Below are positions 21,761 through 31,132 of a DNA stretch of 64,000 bases, piece after piece. The notes beneath the pieces are model-generated. The model was not told the origin of the DNA. It ran no database searches and was given only the letters and a program-made list of their open reading frames with translations. The DNA is taken from contig CABZVB010000009.1 of assembly GCA_902529115.1 (NCBI GenBank), positions 1-64,000 of the forward strand. Reading direction: 5' to 3'. Position numbers and translations under genes: made by a program. Source of the stretch: an uncultured Balneola sp. (lineage in GTDB: Bacteria; Bacteroidota; Rhodothermia; Balneolales; Balneolaceae). The first letter of the stretch is position 1; every line of letters begins with the position of its first letter.

Positions 21761-22018
21761 ATGTCAACTTTTAAGGCTAAAATTTTGACCCCGGTGGGTA
21801 CAGTATTTGAAGGTAAAGTCACTGGAGTACGTATGCCCGGTACGCTTGGAAGCTTTGAGATTAAGCAAAATCATGCGCCAATTGTTTCTACTTTACAATC
21901 TGGTGATGTCACTGTTCATACACAGACTGGAGACTATTTATTTACTATCTCCGGTGGAATTGTTGAAATGGCTTCGAATGATTTAACATTGTTAGCTGAG
22001 TCAGTAATTACTGACTAA
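21761..22018 (+). CDS. atpC: F1 ATP synthase subunit epsilon
   Basis: This 85-residue protein is the beta-sandwich domain of the epsilon subunit (KILTPVGTVFEGKVTGVRMPG, then GSFEIKQNHAPIVSTL and GGIVEMASNDLTLLAES). The C-terminal inhibitory helical hairpin found in longer epsilon subunits is absent, as is usual for short Bacteroidota-type epsilon. It follows atpD by 2 bp and is surely co-transcribed with it. Confidence 0.93.
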   Translation: MSTFKAKILTPVGTVFEGKVTGVRMPGTLGSFEIKQNHAPIVSTLQSGDVTVHTQTGDYLFTISGGIVEMASNDLTLLAESVITD

Positions 22019-22081
22019 TTTTTGTGCAATCAAACTATTCGATTAAAAATTAAGTAGTAAATGAATTTTGGGACTATCCGT

Positions 22082-22102
22082 ATTTTAAAGTTCATTTAAA
22101 AT
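22082..22102. terminator. possible AT-only hairpin between convergent atpC and PBP1A
   Basis: A perfect inverted repeat, ATTTTAAA and TTTAAAAT with a 5-nt loop GTTCA, lies in the 140-bp gap between convergent genes. It contains no G or C pairs, so the hairpin is weak; its position is the main reason to call it a possible bidirectional terminator. Confidence 0.25.
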
Positions 22103-22158
22103 AAAACATCATCTGTACGGTGTAAGAGAAGTATCTATTTGAATTTAATTAAATATAT

Positions 22159-24468
22159 CTACCATCCTATAGTACCTTTATTATTATCTTCAGCCATTTC
22201 ATTACGGTTTTTGTTTGGATCCACAGGCATAATAAAACCAGCAGGTGGATTAAACGCATCGTAGTTCCAATAGGCTTGAGGATCCTTACTGACATAGTCG
22301 ATAAAAGTTCCAACAATTGGAAGTGCTGTTCTTGCACCCTGACCGATCGAGTAAGCACGGTCGGTTGGAAAACGAATTCTACGGTCCTCACCACCTACCC
22401 AAGAACCCATAACTAAATGAGGTGTCATTGCTATAAACCAGTTGTCTGCCGAATTTTGTGTGGTACCTGTTTTACCAGCAATATCCTGCCTTACACCATA
22501 AATATTTCGTAATCTGACTCCTGTTCCATTGTAACCATCTCCACCACGAATAACGCCACGCATCATATCTACCATTAAATAGGCTGTTTCGGGACTTATT
22601 ACTTCTTGTTTATATTCTGGGTGGTATTCCACTAATACATTGCCTTCTCGGTCTTCTATTCTGGTGATGGCAATTGGATCTATATGGACTCCCTCGTTGG
22701 CAAATGCAGTATATGCACTAGTTATTTCCAGAAGTGAAACTTCAGCAGTACCTAATGCTAATGATGGATAAGCAGGTGTTTTTGACATATCTATGCCAAG
22801 ATTTGAGGCCATGGCTTTAATCTTTCTAGCAGCAGGATCTAATTTCCACAATTCATTGGTACCAGGCTCCCCTGCAATTTCAGGAAGTAAACGAACAGTG
22901 ATATTATTTAGACTCCTTGCAAGTGCTTCTCGAAGACTAATATTGATTGGTCCTGATGCTACTGTTTCATCTTTGGGATCCCACACATTTCCGTTTCTAT
23001 CATAGTATTTTGTGGGATATTTAGAGAAAGTATGATATGGTTTGTATCCATTATCAATAGCTACCGCATAAACAAAAGGTTTAAAGGTTGATCCTGCTTG
23101 TCTCCTAGCCTGATACACATGATCGAATTGTACATTTCCATAATTGGATCCACCAACCCAAGCCATGACATTACCATTGGATGGGTCAATTCCCACAAAA
23201 CTTGCCTCTAATCTTGTTCTTGATTTTAATACGGAATCAACAAACATGGAGTCTATTTTGAGACTGTCTAATACGGTTTTTCGAAGGGTGGTCTGATATG
23301 TTTTGAATCCATTTTTATACTCGTCTGTATCCTCTAAAAAGCTATCTAAAAAAGGGGGATATTTCTCCCATAATCGATCCATATAGATCTCACTTTCTGA
23401 ACTTGTCCATTCTAGTTCAAAGATTTTCTGCAAAGAATCTAATTTCACTTGGATAGCTCTTTCTGCATGAGCTTGTAATCTTGAATCGATGGTAGTGTGT
23501 ATGACCAGTCCATCCGTGAATAAATCGTATCCATTTTCTTGAGCCCATGGTGTTATTTTTTGGCGTACATATTCACCAAAATAGCGATTTACACGCCCCG
23601 ATTTAGATGGAGGCTGATAATCTAAATTTATTTCCGCCATACTATACTCTTGAAACTCAGATTCGGATATATATTTTTGTCTATTCATTAGACGTAAGAC
23701 TATGTTTCTTCGCTGTTTTGAACGTTCAGGAAATAATCTTGGATTGTATGCATATACTGCATTAACTGAACCTACCAATGTAGCTGCTTCTAATATATTC
23801 AAGTTTTTTGCAGACTTATTAAAATGAGTTCTAGAAGCAGCTTCGATACCAAATGCACTATTCGAGTATTCGACCGTATTGAAATACATTTCGATAATTT
23901 CTTTTTTTGTATAGTTTTTTTCAATTTGAACAGCTGTAATCATTTCTCGGAATTTTCTATTAACGGAAAAATTCTGCCCAATTTCTTTGTATAAATTTCT
24001 AGCTAATTGTTGGCTCAAGGTTGACCCACCTTCAACTCTCCCTCGTAATATATTGATTGGAATGGCTAAGGTTCTAAACATATCCATTCCCCAATGGTTG
24101 TAAAAGCGATGATCTTCCGTTGAAATAAGAGCATTTATAGCATAGGGTGAAATATCTTGGTATCTGACCCATGTCCTGTTTTCAGTAAAATATTTATCCA
24201 GCACAACACCGTCTCTGCTTCTCACTTCACTGGCAATTGCGGTATCCGGATTTTCTAGTTGATCTATGGAGGGCAAGCCTTGGAATAAAAAAAATCCGTA
24301 AGCACTAATGACCACAATTCCAAAAATTAGCGTACTACCAACAGCAATAAGTGCTTCTCTCAACCTACTGGAAGATTTTGACCGTTTGCTAGATTCTTCA
24401 GCTATTTGTCTACGATATTCTGAATCACTGAAATAACGTTCTTGATCTATGTTGTTAGGTTGGCTCAT
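22159..24468 (-). CDS. class A penicillin-binding protein 1A
   Basis: This is a bifunctional peptidoglycan glycosyltransferase/transpeptidase. A membrane anchor (about residues 40-62) precedes the GT51 domain, with STEDHRFYNHWGMD (catalytic Glu) and GGSTLSQQLARNLY. The transpeptidase domain has the SxxK serine in QAGSTFKPFVYAV, SLN (ARSLNNITVR) and KTG (AGKTGTTQNSADNW). I chose ATG 24468 (769 residues) because it forms an ATGA overlap with the stop of the upstream LpxH-like gene, showing translational coupling; an in-frame ATG at 24522 would add 18 residues inside that gene. Confidence 0.95.
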   Translation of the reverse strand: MSQPNNIDQERYFSDSEYRRQIAEESSKRSKSSSRLREALIAVGSTLIFGIVVISAYGFFLFQGLPSIDQLENPDTAIASEVRSRDGVVLDKYFTENRTWVRYQDISPYAINALISTEDHRFYNHWGMDMFRTLAIPINILRGRVEGGSTLSQQLARNLYKEIGQNFSVNRKFREMITAVQIEKNYTKKEIIEMYFNTVEYSNSAFGIEAASRTHFNKSAKNLNILEAATLVGSVNAVYAYNPRLFPERSKQRRNIVLRLMNRQKYISESEFQEYSMAEINLDYQPPSKSGRVNRYFGEYVRQKITPWAQENGYDLFTDGLVIHTTIDSRLQAHAERAIQVKLDSLQKIFELEWTSSESEIYMDRLWEKYPPFLDSFLEDTDEYKNGFKTYQTTLRKTVLDSLKIDSMFVDSVLKSRTRLEASFVGIDPSNGNVMAWVGGSNYGNVQFDHVYQARRQAGSTFKPFVYAVAIDNGYKPYHTFSKYPTKYYDRNGNVWDPKDETVASGPINISLREALARSLNNITVRLLPEIAGEPGTNELWKLDPAARKIKAMASNLGIDMSKTPAYPSLALGTAEVSLLEITSAYTAFANEGVHIDPIAITRIEDREGNVLVEYHPEYKQEVISPETAYLMVDMMRGVIRGGDGYNGTGVRLRNIYGVRQDIAGKTGTTQNSADNWFIAMTPHLVMGSWVGGEDRRIRFPTDRAYSIGQGARTALPIVGTFIDYVSKDPQAYWNYDAFNPPAGFIMPVDPNKNRNEMAEDNNKGTIGW

Positions 24469-25316
24469 AAAGAGTAAATGGGTTGTTCTTTTACTACAAA
24501 TTTGTTCATTTTTCCGTCCCAATGGGCGTGTGCCCAGCCTTGCTTGGAGTAGGTTAAAACAAGGTGATGTTCGTAATATGGTCCGGTGTTTATGTATTGT
24601 CCACCTTTTGTATATACGGTTCTTGCACAGTGATCATCACCAGCGACTATGACATCAATATCGGAAAAATTAATCAGATATTTTAATGATGAATCAATAG
24701 TAGTTAGCGCTGTTTTTCCTTTCTTTTTATTAAATTTCGAAAAATATTTCATTATTGACCAGGCTTGATGGGGTGCAAAACAAAATTGAAATAATTTAAC
24801 AAATGTTTTTGACCGTAGTATTGTGTGGAATATTGGGCGTTTAAGTGGACTTATTTTATTTCCATGAATTTGAGTTTTTTTTGATGGTAGTCCATCTCCA
24901 TGTATTAAACAAATAGTTTGTTGATCCAAATTCATTTTACAGCCATCTCTAAATACTATGCAACCAATAGCGGAAAAATGCCCCGCATCCCAATAATCGT
25001 GATTTCCTAAAATGTAGTGGGCAGGAGTAAATGATTCGTTATACTGATGAAGTGTATCTAGTAGCATAGAGCCAATGAGTGGTATTGTAGTCTTATTGAC
25101 AGAGTTATTATGAGATATATTCTGTTCACGGCTAGGAAATTCCATCCAATAGTCAAAAATATCACCAAGTAGGTAAAGGTGTATTTTTTTTTCTGCGGCG
25201 TAGTTAATCAGGGAGCATAGGTTTCTTTCGTAGTTTTCTCCCATTGATTTAGAACTTTTAAGATGCACATCGGCTAGAAACACGTGGGTTGGTTCTACCC
25301 CTTTATATTCACTCAT
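24465..25316 (-). CDS. LpxH-like UDP-2,3-diacylglucosamine hydrolase (calcineurin-like fold)
   Basis: This 283-residue metallophosphoesterase has the LpxH-type motifs: FLADVHL (residues 13-19), LLGDIFDYW, GNHDYW and LIHGDGLPS. LpxH removes UMP from UDP-diacylglucosamine in lipid A synthesis at the inner membrane. One oddity: the final metal-binding motif, normally GHxH, reads GDDH (AGDDHCARTV, bases 24630-24641), so one histidine ligand is replaced by Asp. The neighbours (polyprenyl synthase upstream, PBP1A downstream and coupled by ATGA) support an envelope role. It could be a related UDP-sugar or phospholipid phosphoesterase instead. Confidence 0.75.
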   Translation of the reverse strand: MSEYKGVEPTHVFLADVHLKSSKSMGENYERNLCSLINYAAEKKIHLYLLGDIFDYWMEFPSREQNISHNNSVNKTTIPLIGSMLLDTLHQYNESFTPAHYILGNHDYWDAGHFSAIGCIVFRDGCKMNLDQQTICLIHGDGLPSKKTQIHGNKISPLKRPIFHTILRSKTFVKLFQFCFAPHQAWSIMKYFSKFNKKKGKTALTTIDSSLKYLINFSDIDVIVAGDDHCARTVYTKGGQYINTGPYYEHHLVLTYSKQGWAHAHWDGKMNKFVVKEQPIYSL

Positions 25317-25327
25317 ATACTGGGTGT

Positions 25328-26302
25328 TTACTTGGAACGGTGTGTGATGAAATCGATGAGTTGGAATAATGGTTTCGTAGAGGATGGTTTAGCTATTTCA
25401 AGTAAATCGTTTTTAGCCTTTGATGCATAGTCTAACATAACTTCTTTCGCATGAGAAATACCATTGTTAGCTGATACAAAGTCTACAATTCTTTGAACCT
25501 CTGAACTCTTTTTTTTTCTTTTCTTCATCAGCTTTTTATAAAGTCGGACTTCTGAATTTTTAGCATTTTGCAAAGCCATTATAAAAGGCAATGTAACTTT
25601 TCGCTCTACAATGTCATTACGTTTTGGTTTACCAATTTCATTCTCAGAATAGTCGAGCAAGTCATCCTTTATTTGAAAGGCCATACCAATATTTTTACCA
25701 ACATCGTACATTTTAGCATGTACTTCTGGGTCATTTGAGGTTGATACAGCTCCACATTGACAGCAGGTTGCTATGAGACTGGCTGTTTTTTCTTCAATGA
25801 TTCGATAATAACGTTCTTCAGTCATATTAAATAACCCGGTTGTCTTCAATTGCCTTAATTCACCTTCGCTCATCTTTTGAACTGCCTTGGATTGCAATTC
25901 TAACAAGGTGTGTTCTTTGTTTTCTAGTGCAATTAACAATCCTTTAGATAACAAAAAATCACCTAATAATATACCGGCTTTATTATTCCAAATGTTATGT
26001 ATAGTTACAAAGCCTCGTCTGGAATGCGCCTTATCTACCACGTCGTCATGGAGTAGAGTTGCTGTATGTAATAACTCAATCATAGTTGCAGCTACCATAC
26101 TTCGTTGGTTTATGTTCCCAAATAATCTTGCACTTAAGAAAACGAGAATAGGACGTACTTCTTTGCCTTTTTGTTTTATTAGGTATTTAGTTAACACATC
26201 TAATAACGGGACATCTGATGTGATGGTTTCTTTGAAGAACGTTCTGAAATTGTTTAAATCATTTTCTATGCTGCTGGTTATATCAGATAGCTTAATATTC
26301 AA
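25328..26302 (-). CDS. long-chain trans-polyprenyl diphosphate synthase
   Basis: This 324-residue all-helical prenyltransferase has the first Asp-rich motif LLHDDVVDKAHSRRG, the second FQIKDDLLDYSE, and GKEVRPILVFL near the N-terminus. It builds the polyprenyl chain (octaprenyl- or solanesyl-type) for respiratory quinones. The start is TTG at 26302: the resulting N-terminus MNIKLSDITSSIENDLNNF aligns with the usual start of Bacteroidota homologues and no in-frame ATG fits. Product chain length cannot be read from the sequence. It is the first gene of a minus-strand operon with the LpxH-like and PBP1A genes. Confidence 0.9.
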   Translation of the reverse strand: MNIKLSDITSSIENDLNNFRTFFKETITSDVPLLDVLTKYLIKQKGKEVRPILVFLSARLFGNINQRSMVAATMIELLHTATLLHDDVVDKAHSRRGFVTIHNIWNNKAGILLGDFLLSKGLLIALENKEHTLLELQSKAVQKMSEGELRQLKTTGLFNMTEERYYRIIEEKTASLIATCCQCGAVSTSNDPEVHAKMYDVGKNIGMAFQIKDDLLDYSENEIGKPKRNDIVERKVTLPFIMALQNAKNSEVRLYKKLMKKRKKKSSEVQRIVDFVSANNGISHAKEVMLDYASKAKNDLLEIAKPSSTKPLFQLIDFITHRSK

Positions 26303-26461
26303 CGAATAAAATAATATTAGTTTTAAGTTTTATATGAATAGCCCAAAAGTGAACAATTTTTTGTAAACTTGGATACCTTAAATGTAGGCATAATGTCTGT
26401 AAATTATTGAGGTACTGAGATTTTTCACTCTATATATAATTCAATAGAAGTTAGAATCATT
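26303..26461. promoter_or_regulatory. divergent promoter region, polyprenyl synthase / pfkA
   Basis: These 159 bp separate two divergently transcribed operons and must hold promoters for both. The sequence is very AT-rich. I could not assign -33/-7 elements with confidence. No RNA gene is evident. Confidence 0.4.
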
Positions 26462-27445
26462 ATGATGGATAAGGAGATATCGACAATAGCAGTAATGACA
26501 AGTGGCGGGGATTCCCCTGGTATGAATGCAGCGTTACGTGCGGTTGTGCGAGGGGCAAATAGATACAATCTAACAATATGGGGTATTTATAGAGGTTATC
26601 AAGGTTTAATTGAAGATAAATTTGTAGAGTTAGATTCCGAAAAAGTATCAAATATTGTTCAGCGCGGTGGTACCATTCTCAAATCGGCACGTTCACAGGA
26701 TTTTAGAACTGAAGGTGGACGTGCTCAAGCTGCATTGAATCTGAAAAATAAAGGCATTGATGCAATGGTCGTAATTGGTGGTGATGGGACCTTCACAGGA
26801 GCCAATTTACTAAGTAAAGAATATGGAATTCGTGTAATTGGTATTCCTGCAACTATTGATAATGATATCATTGGTACAGATGAGACAATAGGGTATGATA
26901 CTGCTCTAAATACCGCTATAGAGGCAATTGATAAAATTCGAGATACTGCCGATGCTCATGAACGCATGTTTTTAGTTGAGGTGATGGGCCGGGATGCAGG
27001 ATTTATAGCACTTGAAACAGGGATCGCGGTTGGTGCCGAGCTTTCTTTGTTACCAGAAGAGCTCACATCGATCAGTGATATAAAGACGCAACTCAAAGAT
27101 ATGTTAAAGGAACAAAAGCGTTCTTCTCTAATTGTAGTAGCTGAAGGTGATGAAACGGGAGGAGCCTTAAAGTTAGCTGAAAAAATAAAAGATGATTTTA
27201 CGAAATATGATTTACGCGTATGTATTTTAGGTCACGTACAACGTGGTGGTTCTCCATCTGCTCGTGACAGAGTTTTAGCAAGCAGACTTGGCGCTTCGGC
27301 GATTAAAGTATTGATGGAAGGCCATAATGAGGTGATGGTTGGGGTGGTAAATAATGCTTTAAAGATTACACCACTCAGGGTAGCTGTCGGAAAAAAGAAA
27401 GGCCTCGATTTTGGGTTGATTGAACTAGCAAGAATGTTAAGATAG
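26462..27445 (+). CDS. pfkA: ATP-dependent 6-phosphofructokinase
   Basis: This 327-residue glycolytic enzyme phosphorylates fructose 6-phosphate. It has the nucleotide-binding TSGGDSPGMNAA, GGDGTFTGA, the catalytic IDND motif (PATIDNDIIG), EVMGRDAGFIAL and LGHVQRGGSPSARDR. The Gly in GGDG and Ala in PATIDND (where PPi enzymes have Asp and Lys) point to an ATP-dependent rather than PPi-dependent form. It starts a glycolysis/nucleotide operon; pgi follows 2 bp downstream. Confidence 0.97.
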   Translation: MMDKEISTIAVMTSGGDSPGMNAALRAVVRGANRYNLTIWGIYRGYQGLIEDKFVELDSEKVSNIVQRGGTILKSARSQDFRTEGGRAQAALNLKNKGIDAMVVIGGDGTFTGANLLSKEYGIRVIGIPATIDNDIIGTDETIGYDTALNTAIEAIDKIRDTADAHERMFLVEVMGRDAGFIALETGIAVGAELSLLPEELTSISDIKTQLKDMLKEQKRSSLIVVAEGDETGGALKLAEKIKDDFTKYDLRVCILGHVQRGGSPSARDRVLASRLGASAIKVLMEGHNEVMVGVVNNALKITPLRVAVGKKKGLDFGLIELARMLR

Positions 27446-27447
27446 TC

Positions 27448-28731
27448 ATGATTAAAGCGAATATTAGTAGAGCAAGAAAGTTTTTAACGGATAAGGAGTA
27501 TCTTCATGCACATAGTCTTGCTACAAAAGGACTAGAGGATCTACGCCAGAGAACAGGTCCGGGTACTGAGTGGTTGGGTTGGCGTGATTTACTAGAAAAA
27601 CCAAACTCAGACCTAATAGCACAATTAACGCAATTAGGAAAAAAAATACATGATTCAGTGGATGTATTCATTGTTTGTGGTATAGGTGGATCCTATTTAG
27701 GTGCCAAGGCTGTTATCGATGCTTTAAAACCTCCTTTTACTAAATGTGGACCAGAAATTTTGTTTGCAGGCCATCATATGAGTGGGGCATATTTAAAGGA
27801 CTTGTTACTTTATTTAAAAACGTCTAAAGAGGATGGTTCGAGAAAAAGTGTAGTCCTAAATGTTATCTCTAAATCAGGAACTACGCTTGAAACAGCATTA
27901 TCGTTCCGGGTACTCAGGAAGTTTATTCATGAAGAATTTGACGATGCCGTAGAAAGAATTATTTGTACCACAAGTGAAATGGATGGGGTACTGAATCAGG
28001 TTATAGAAAAGGAAGGCTATCAAAAATTTATTATCCCATCTGATGTTGGCGGTAGATTTTCAGTTTTGACTTCTGTTGGACTACTACCCATATCAGTAGC
28101 TGGAATTTCGATTGAGGAGTTATTTGAGGGAGCGGTAAGTAATTATAAAATACTGGAAGAAAATGCAGATGTAGTATTAGAATATGCTGCACTTAGAAAT
28201 GCACTACATAGTAAGGGTATCACTATTGATATTTTTACTTCTTTTGAGCCTGAATTATTTTCATTTGGGAGATGGATACAGCAGTTATTAGGAGAGAGTG
28301 AAGGGAAAGATGGGAAAGGTATTTTTCCTACGGTTGCGGGATTTTCAACTGATTTGCATAGTTTGGGCCAATTTATTCAGGATGGTAAGCGATCATTAAT
28401 CGAAACGTTTTTAGTTGTTGATCAAGTCGAAACACAATTATTGGTTCCCTCCGGTTTTGAATTCGGAGACGATTTAGAGTATTTGGAAGGAGATTCGTTT
28501 CATTCTATAAATTCCAAAGCCGAGTCAGGTACTATTGAGGCTCATTGTGCAGGGCAAGTTCCTATTGTTACTATTCATTTGCCAGAATTAAGTGCTAAAT
28601 CTGTTGGTGCACTTATTTATTTTTATGAAATATTGACAAGTGTCTTTGTTTACAGTTTAGGCATTAATCCATTTAACCAACCAGGGGTCGAAGATTATAA
28701 AAAAGCTATGTATCGACTATTGGGTAAATAA
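27448..28731 (+). CDS. pgi: glucose-6-phosphate isomerase
   Basis: This 427-residue enzyme interconverts glucose 6-phosphate and fructose 6-phosphate. The two SIS domains carry CGIGGSYLGAKAV, ISKSGTTLETAL and VGGRFSVLTSVGLLP. The active-site loop is LLGESEGKDGKG, and the C-terminal lysine signature is NPFNQPGVEDYKKAM. This is the shorter Bacillus-like PGI class. It follows pfkA by 2 bp, and the kinase gene is 11 bp downstream, so the three form an operon. Confidence 0.96.
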   Translation: MIKANISRARKFLTDKEYLHAHSLATKGLEDLRQRTGPGTEWLGWRDLLEKPNSDLIAQLTQLGKKIHDSVDVFIVCGIGGSYLGAKAVIDALKPPFTKCGPEILFAGHHMSGAYLKDLLLYLKTSKEDGSRKSVVLNVISKSGTTLETALSFRVLRKFIHEEFDDAVERIICTTSEMDGVLNQVIEKEGYQKFIIPSDVGGRFSVLTSVGLLPISVAGISIEELFEGAVSNYKILEENADVVLEYAALRNALHSKGITIDIFTSFEPELFSFGRWIQQLLGESEGKDGKGIFPTVAGFSTDLHSLGQFIQDGKRSLIETFLVVDQVETQLLVPSGFEFGDDLEYLEGDSFHSINSKAESGTIEAHCAGQVPIVTIHLPELSAKSVGALIYFYEILTSVFVYSLGINPFNQPGVEDYKKAMYRLLGK

Positions 28732-28742
28732 CTAATCAATAA

Positions 28743-29378
28743 GTGTCAGAACAAAAGAAACAACAATATATCGCCGTTGCTGGAAACATAGGCGCAGGTA
28801 AATCATCACTGACTGGTTTATTAGCTCAATATTTTGATTGGGAAGCTTTCTATGAATCAGTGGATGATAATCCGTACCTGGCAGATTTTTATGAAGATAT
28901 GCTACGGTGGAGTTTTAACCTTCAGATTTATTTTTTATCAAGTCGTTTTCGGCATCAAAAAGATATGCTACAGAAAGAAATTAGTCTTATTCAAGATAGA
29001 ACTATTTACGAGGATGTGGAGATTTTTGCTAAGAATCTACATCAGATGAGTTTGATGAGTGATAGAGATTTTAATAACTATGAAGCTCTGTTTCATGAAA
29101 TGAGTTATTACTTACGCCCACCAGACCTGTTAATTTATTTGAGAGCACAAGTACCTACCCTTGTCCGACAGATTCAGCAAAGGGGGCGAGAGTATGAGAA
29201 TTCTATCCGAATTGACTATTTGGAAAGATTAAATAACTTATATGAAGAATGGATTACTAGTTATCCGTATGAAAAATTAATTATTGATACTGATGACTTA
29301 GATTTTGTTAATGATAAAGAAGATTTAGGAAGCATTATAGGTCTAATTGAACAGAGATTGTACGGTCTATTTAATTGA
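28743..29378 (+). CDS. deoxynucleoside kinase (dAdo/dGuo-type)
   Basis: This 211-residue P-loop kinase has VAGNIGAGKSSLTG (residues 12-25), the substrate-binding ESVDDNPYLADFY, DRT (QDRTIYEDVEIFAKN) in place of the common DRS, and an Arg-rich lid (VRQIQQRGREYE). It phosphorylates deoxynucleosides in the salvage pathway; dAdo, dGuo or dCyd preference is not resolvable here. The start is GTG at 28743. It is the last gene of the pfkA-pgi unit. Confidence 0.9.
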   Translation: MSEQKKQQYIAVAGNIGAGKSSLTGLLAQYFDWEAFYESVDDNPYLADFYEDMLRWSFNLQIYFLSSRFRHQKDMLQKEISLIQDRTIYEDVEIFAKNLHQMSLMSDRDFNNYEALFHEMSYYLRPPDLLIYLRAQVPTLVRQIQQRGREYENSIRIDYLERLNNLYEEWITSYPYEKLIIDTDDLDFVNDKEDLGSIIGLIEQRLYGLFN

Positions 29379-29429
29379 TTGTTCTACATATCTAATATCC
29401 TTATCTTATAAGGATTAACTAGTTCAGTT

Positions 29430-29930
29430 ATGTTGAAGCTAAAAACCTATGAAATACCGATGTCGAAGAGTCAGAGAACTCTTACGATCCCACAGAATTT
29501 TTTGGAAACGGAGGGGATAGCTGTACTAAAAGGAGTGTTAAGTCTTGATATTCACAGAAGTGATCACATGATTCACATCAAATCTATTGTAATATCATCC
29601 TTGGAGCTGCAATGTGATCGCTCACTAGATACATTTATATATGAGTCACAATGTAATCTTGAGATTATTTACAAAGAAGGTCTTAAAGAAGAAGAAATTG
29701 ATCTGCATTCATCAATTAAAAAATTAGAAAAAAATCAACAAATTATTGAATTTGATCAAGAAGTTCGTGATATGTTACTGTTATCATTGCCAATCAAACG
29801 CATTCATCCGAGATACTTGGATGATTACGGTAATCCAAAAGAATTATTAAATGAACAATTTGGTTATTCTAATAGTAGTGATGATTCTATTGATCCAAGA
29901 TGGCATGCCTTAAACAACTTTAAAAATTAA
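29430..29930 (+). CDS. DUF177 (YceD-like) protein
   Basis: This 166-residue cytoplasmic protein carries the DUF177 core ISSLELQCDRSLDTF and an acidic C-terminal half with PIKRIHPRYLDD and a DPRWHAL ending. DUF177/YceD genes sit directly before rpmF in most bacteria, as here (17-bp gap), and have been linked to 23S rRNA maturation in E. coli and plants. The cysteine pair often seen in the family is represented by a Cys in LQCDR and one in SQCNL. It opens the fatty-acid cluster. Confidence 0.88.
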   Translation: MLKLKTYEIPMSKSQRTLTIPQNFLETEGIAVLKGVLSLDIHRSDHMIHIKSIVISSLELQCDRSLDTFIYESQCNLEIIYKEGLKEEEIDLHSSIKKLEKNQQIIEFDQEVRDMLLLSLPIKRIHPRYLDDYGNPKELLNEQFGYSNSSDDSIDPRWHALNNFKN

Positions 29931-29947
29931 TTTAATTATCTACTAGA

Positions 29948-30127
29948 ATGGCACATCCAAAACGAAAAATTTCCAAAGCAAGAAGAGACAAACGAAGAGC
30001 GCATCACGCAATCTCAGAGGTCACTTTGGCAAAATGTTCAAATTGTGGAGCATTTCATAAGTATCACAATGCTTGTCCAGAGTGTGGTTACTATCGAGGA
30101 AGAAGAGTTATTAGCATAAATAACTAA
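29948..30127 (+). CDS. rpmF: 50S ribosomal protein L32
   Basis: This 59-residue protein begins MAHPKRKISKARRDKRRAHH and has the zinc-ribbon pairs CSNC (residues 30-33) and CPEC (43-46), characteristic of the zinc-bound form of L32. It sits between DUF177 and plsX, the conserved position. It is short, so easy to miss in automated ORF lists. Confidence 0.96.
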   Translation: MAHPKRKISKARRDKRRAHHAISEVTLAKCSNCGAFHKYHNACPECGYYRGRRVISINN

Positions 30128-30137
30128 GACCTCAATT

Positions 30138-31121
30138 ATGATAATAGCTGTAGATGCGGCTGGAGGAGATCATTACCCTAAAAACCCCATACTGGGTGCG
30201 CTAGAGGCTATAAAAGAGTTTGATAATCTTACAGTATTGTTAATTGGGCCTGAAAAATTAGTTCAAAGTGAATTAAGTCAACATCATCATGAGCAATCTA
30301 GAATACAGATCTTAGATGCGCCCCAGGTGGTAGATATGACCGATTCTGCGTCGTTAGCTCTAAAACAGAAGCCAAATTCTTCTATTGCAAAGGGAATTAC
30401 GTTACACAAACAGGGTCATTGTCATGGATTTGTTAGTGCTGGTAATACCGGTGTGCTTTTAGCGGCTTCCATGTTTATTTTAGGTAAATTGGAAGGCATA
30501 TCACGCCCTACTATTGCCACTTATTATCCATCTCTGGAGGGTTTTCGACTGATTATTGATGCAGGGGCCAATCTAGATATAAAACCAGAAATGGCTCTTC
30601 AATTTGCATTAATGGGACAAGTATATGCCAAAGAAATTATGGGAATTGAACAGCCCAGAGTTGGATTACTAAATGTAGGTGAAGAAGAAGGTAAAGGAAC
30701 AGAGTTACTTAAGGAAATATATGTAATGCTTAAGCAATTACCCCTATTTATAGGGAATGTTGAAGGTAGAGATATTCTTGTTCCAAAAGCGGATATATAT
30801 ATCACTGATGGTTTTATGGGTAATGTAGTTCTTAAATTAGGTGAATCTCTTCCTGGTATTCTAAAAACACTGGTTGGCCAGAAAATCAAGCAACACTCAA
30901 GTACTCCTGAAATGCTGCGTTTTGTTCAACAGGTATTCTCTGAAGCATTAGCTCCTTTTGATTATGAACGAGTGGGGGGGTTGCCATTCTTAGGAGTAAA
31001 TGGAACGAGTGTTGTAGGACATGGAGGTAGTAGTCCAACGGCAATAAAGAATATGATTAAGGTAGCAATGGATTGCGTTGAGCATTCTATCAACGATAAA
31101 ATAATTGCCTCAATAATTTAA
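30138..31121 (+). CDS. plsX: phosphate acyltransferase PlsX
   Basis: This 327-residue enzyme converts acyl-ACP to acyl-phosphate, the first committed donor of phospholipid synthesis. Family features are AVDAAGGDHYPKNPILGAL at the N-terminus, SLALKQKPNSSIAKGI, GFVSAGNTGVLLAAS, GLLNVGEEEGKG and TDGFMGNVVLKLGES. It begins 10 bp after rpmF and ends 11 bp before fabH, in the classic rpmF-plsX-fab order. Confidence 0.96.
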   Translation: MIIAVDAAGGDHYPKNPILGALEAIKEFDNLTVLLIGPEKLVQSELSQHHHEQSRIQILDAPQVVDMTDSASLALKQKPNSSIAKGITLHKQGHCHGFVSAGNTGVLLAASMFILGKLEGISRPTIATYYPSLEGFRLIIDAGANLDIKPEMALQFALMGQVYAKEIMGIEQPRVGLLNVGEEEGKGTELLKEIYVMLKQLPLFIGNVEGRDILVPKADIYITDGFMGNVVLKLGESLPGILKTLVGQKIKQHSSTPEMLRFVQQVFSEALAPFDYERVGGLPFLGVNGTSVVGHGGSSPTAIKNMIKVAMDCVEHSINDKIIASII

Positions 31122-31132
31122 CTATATCATCA

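Noticed and set aside
25887-26309. 140-codon antisense open frame over the polyprenyl synthase gene
   Set aside because: The minus-strand gene has full family motifs; the plus-strand frame has no motif.
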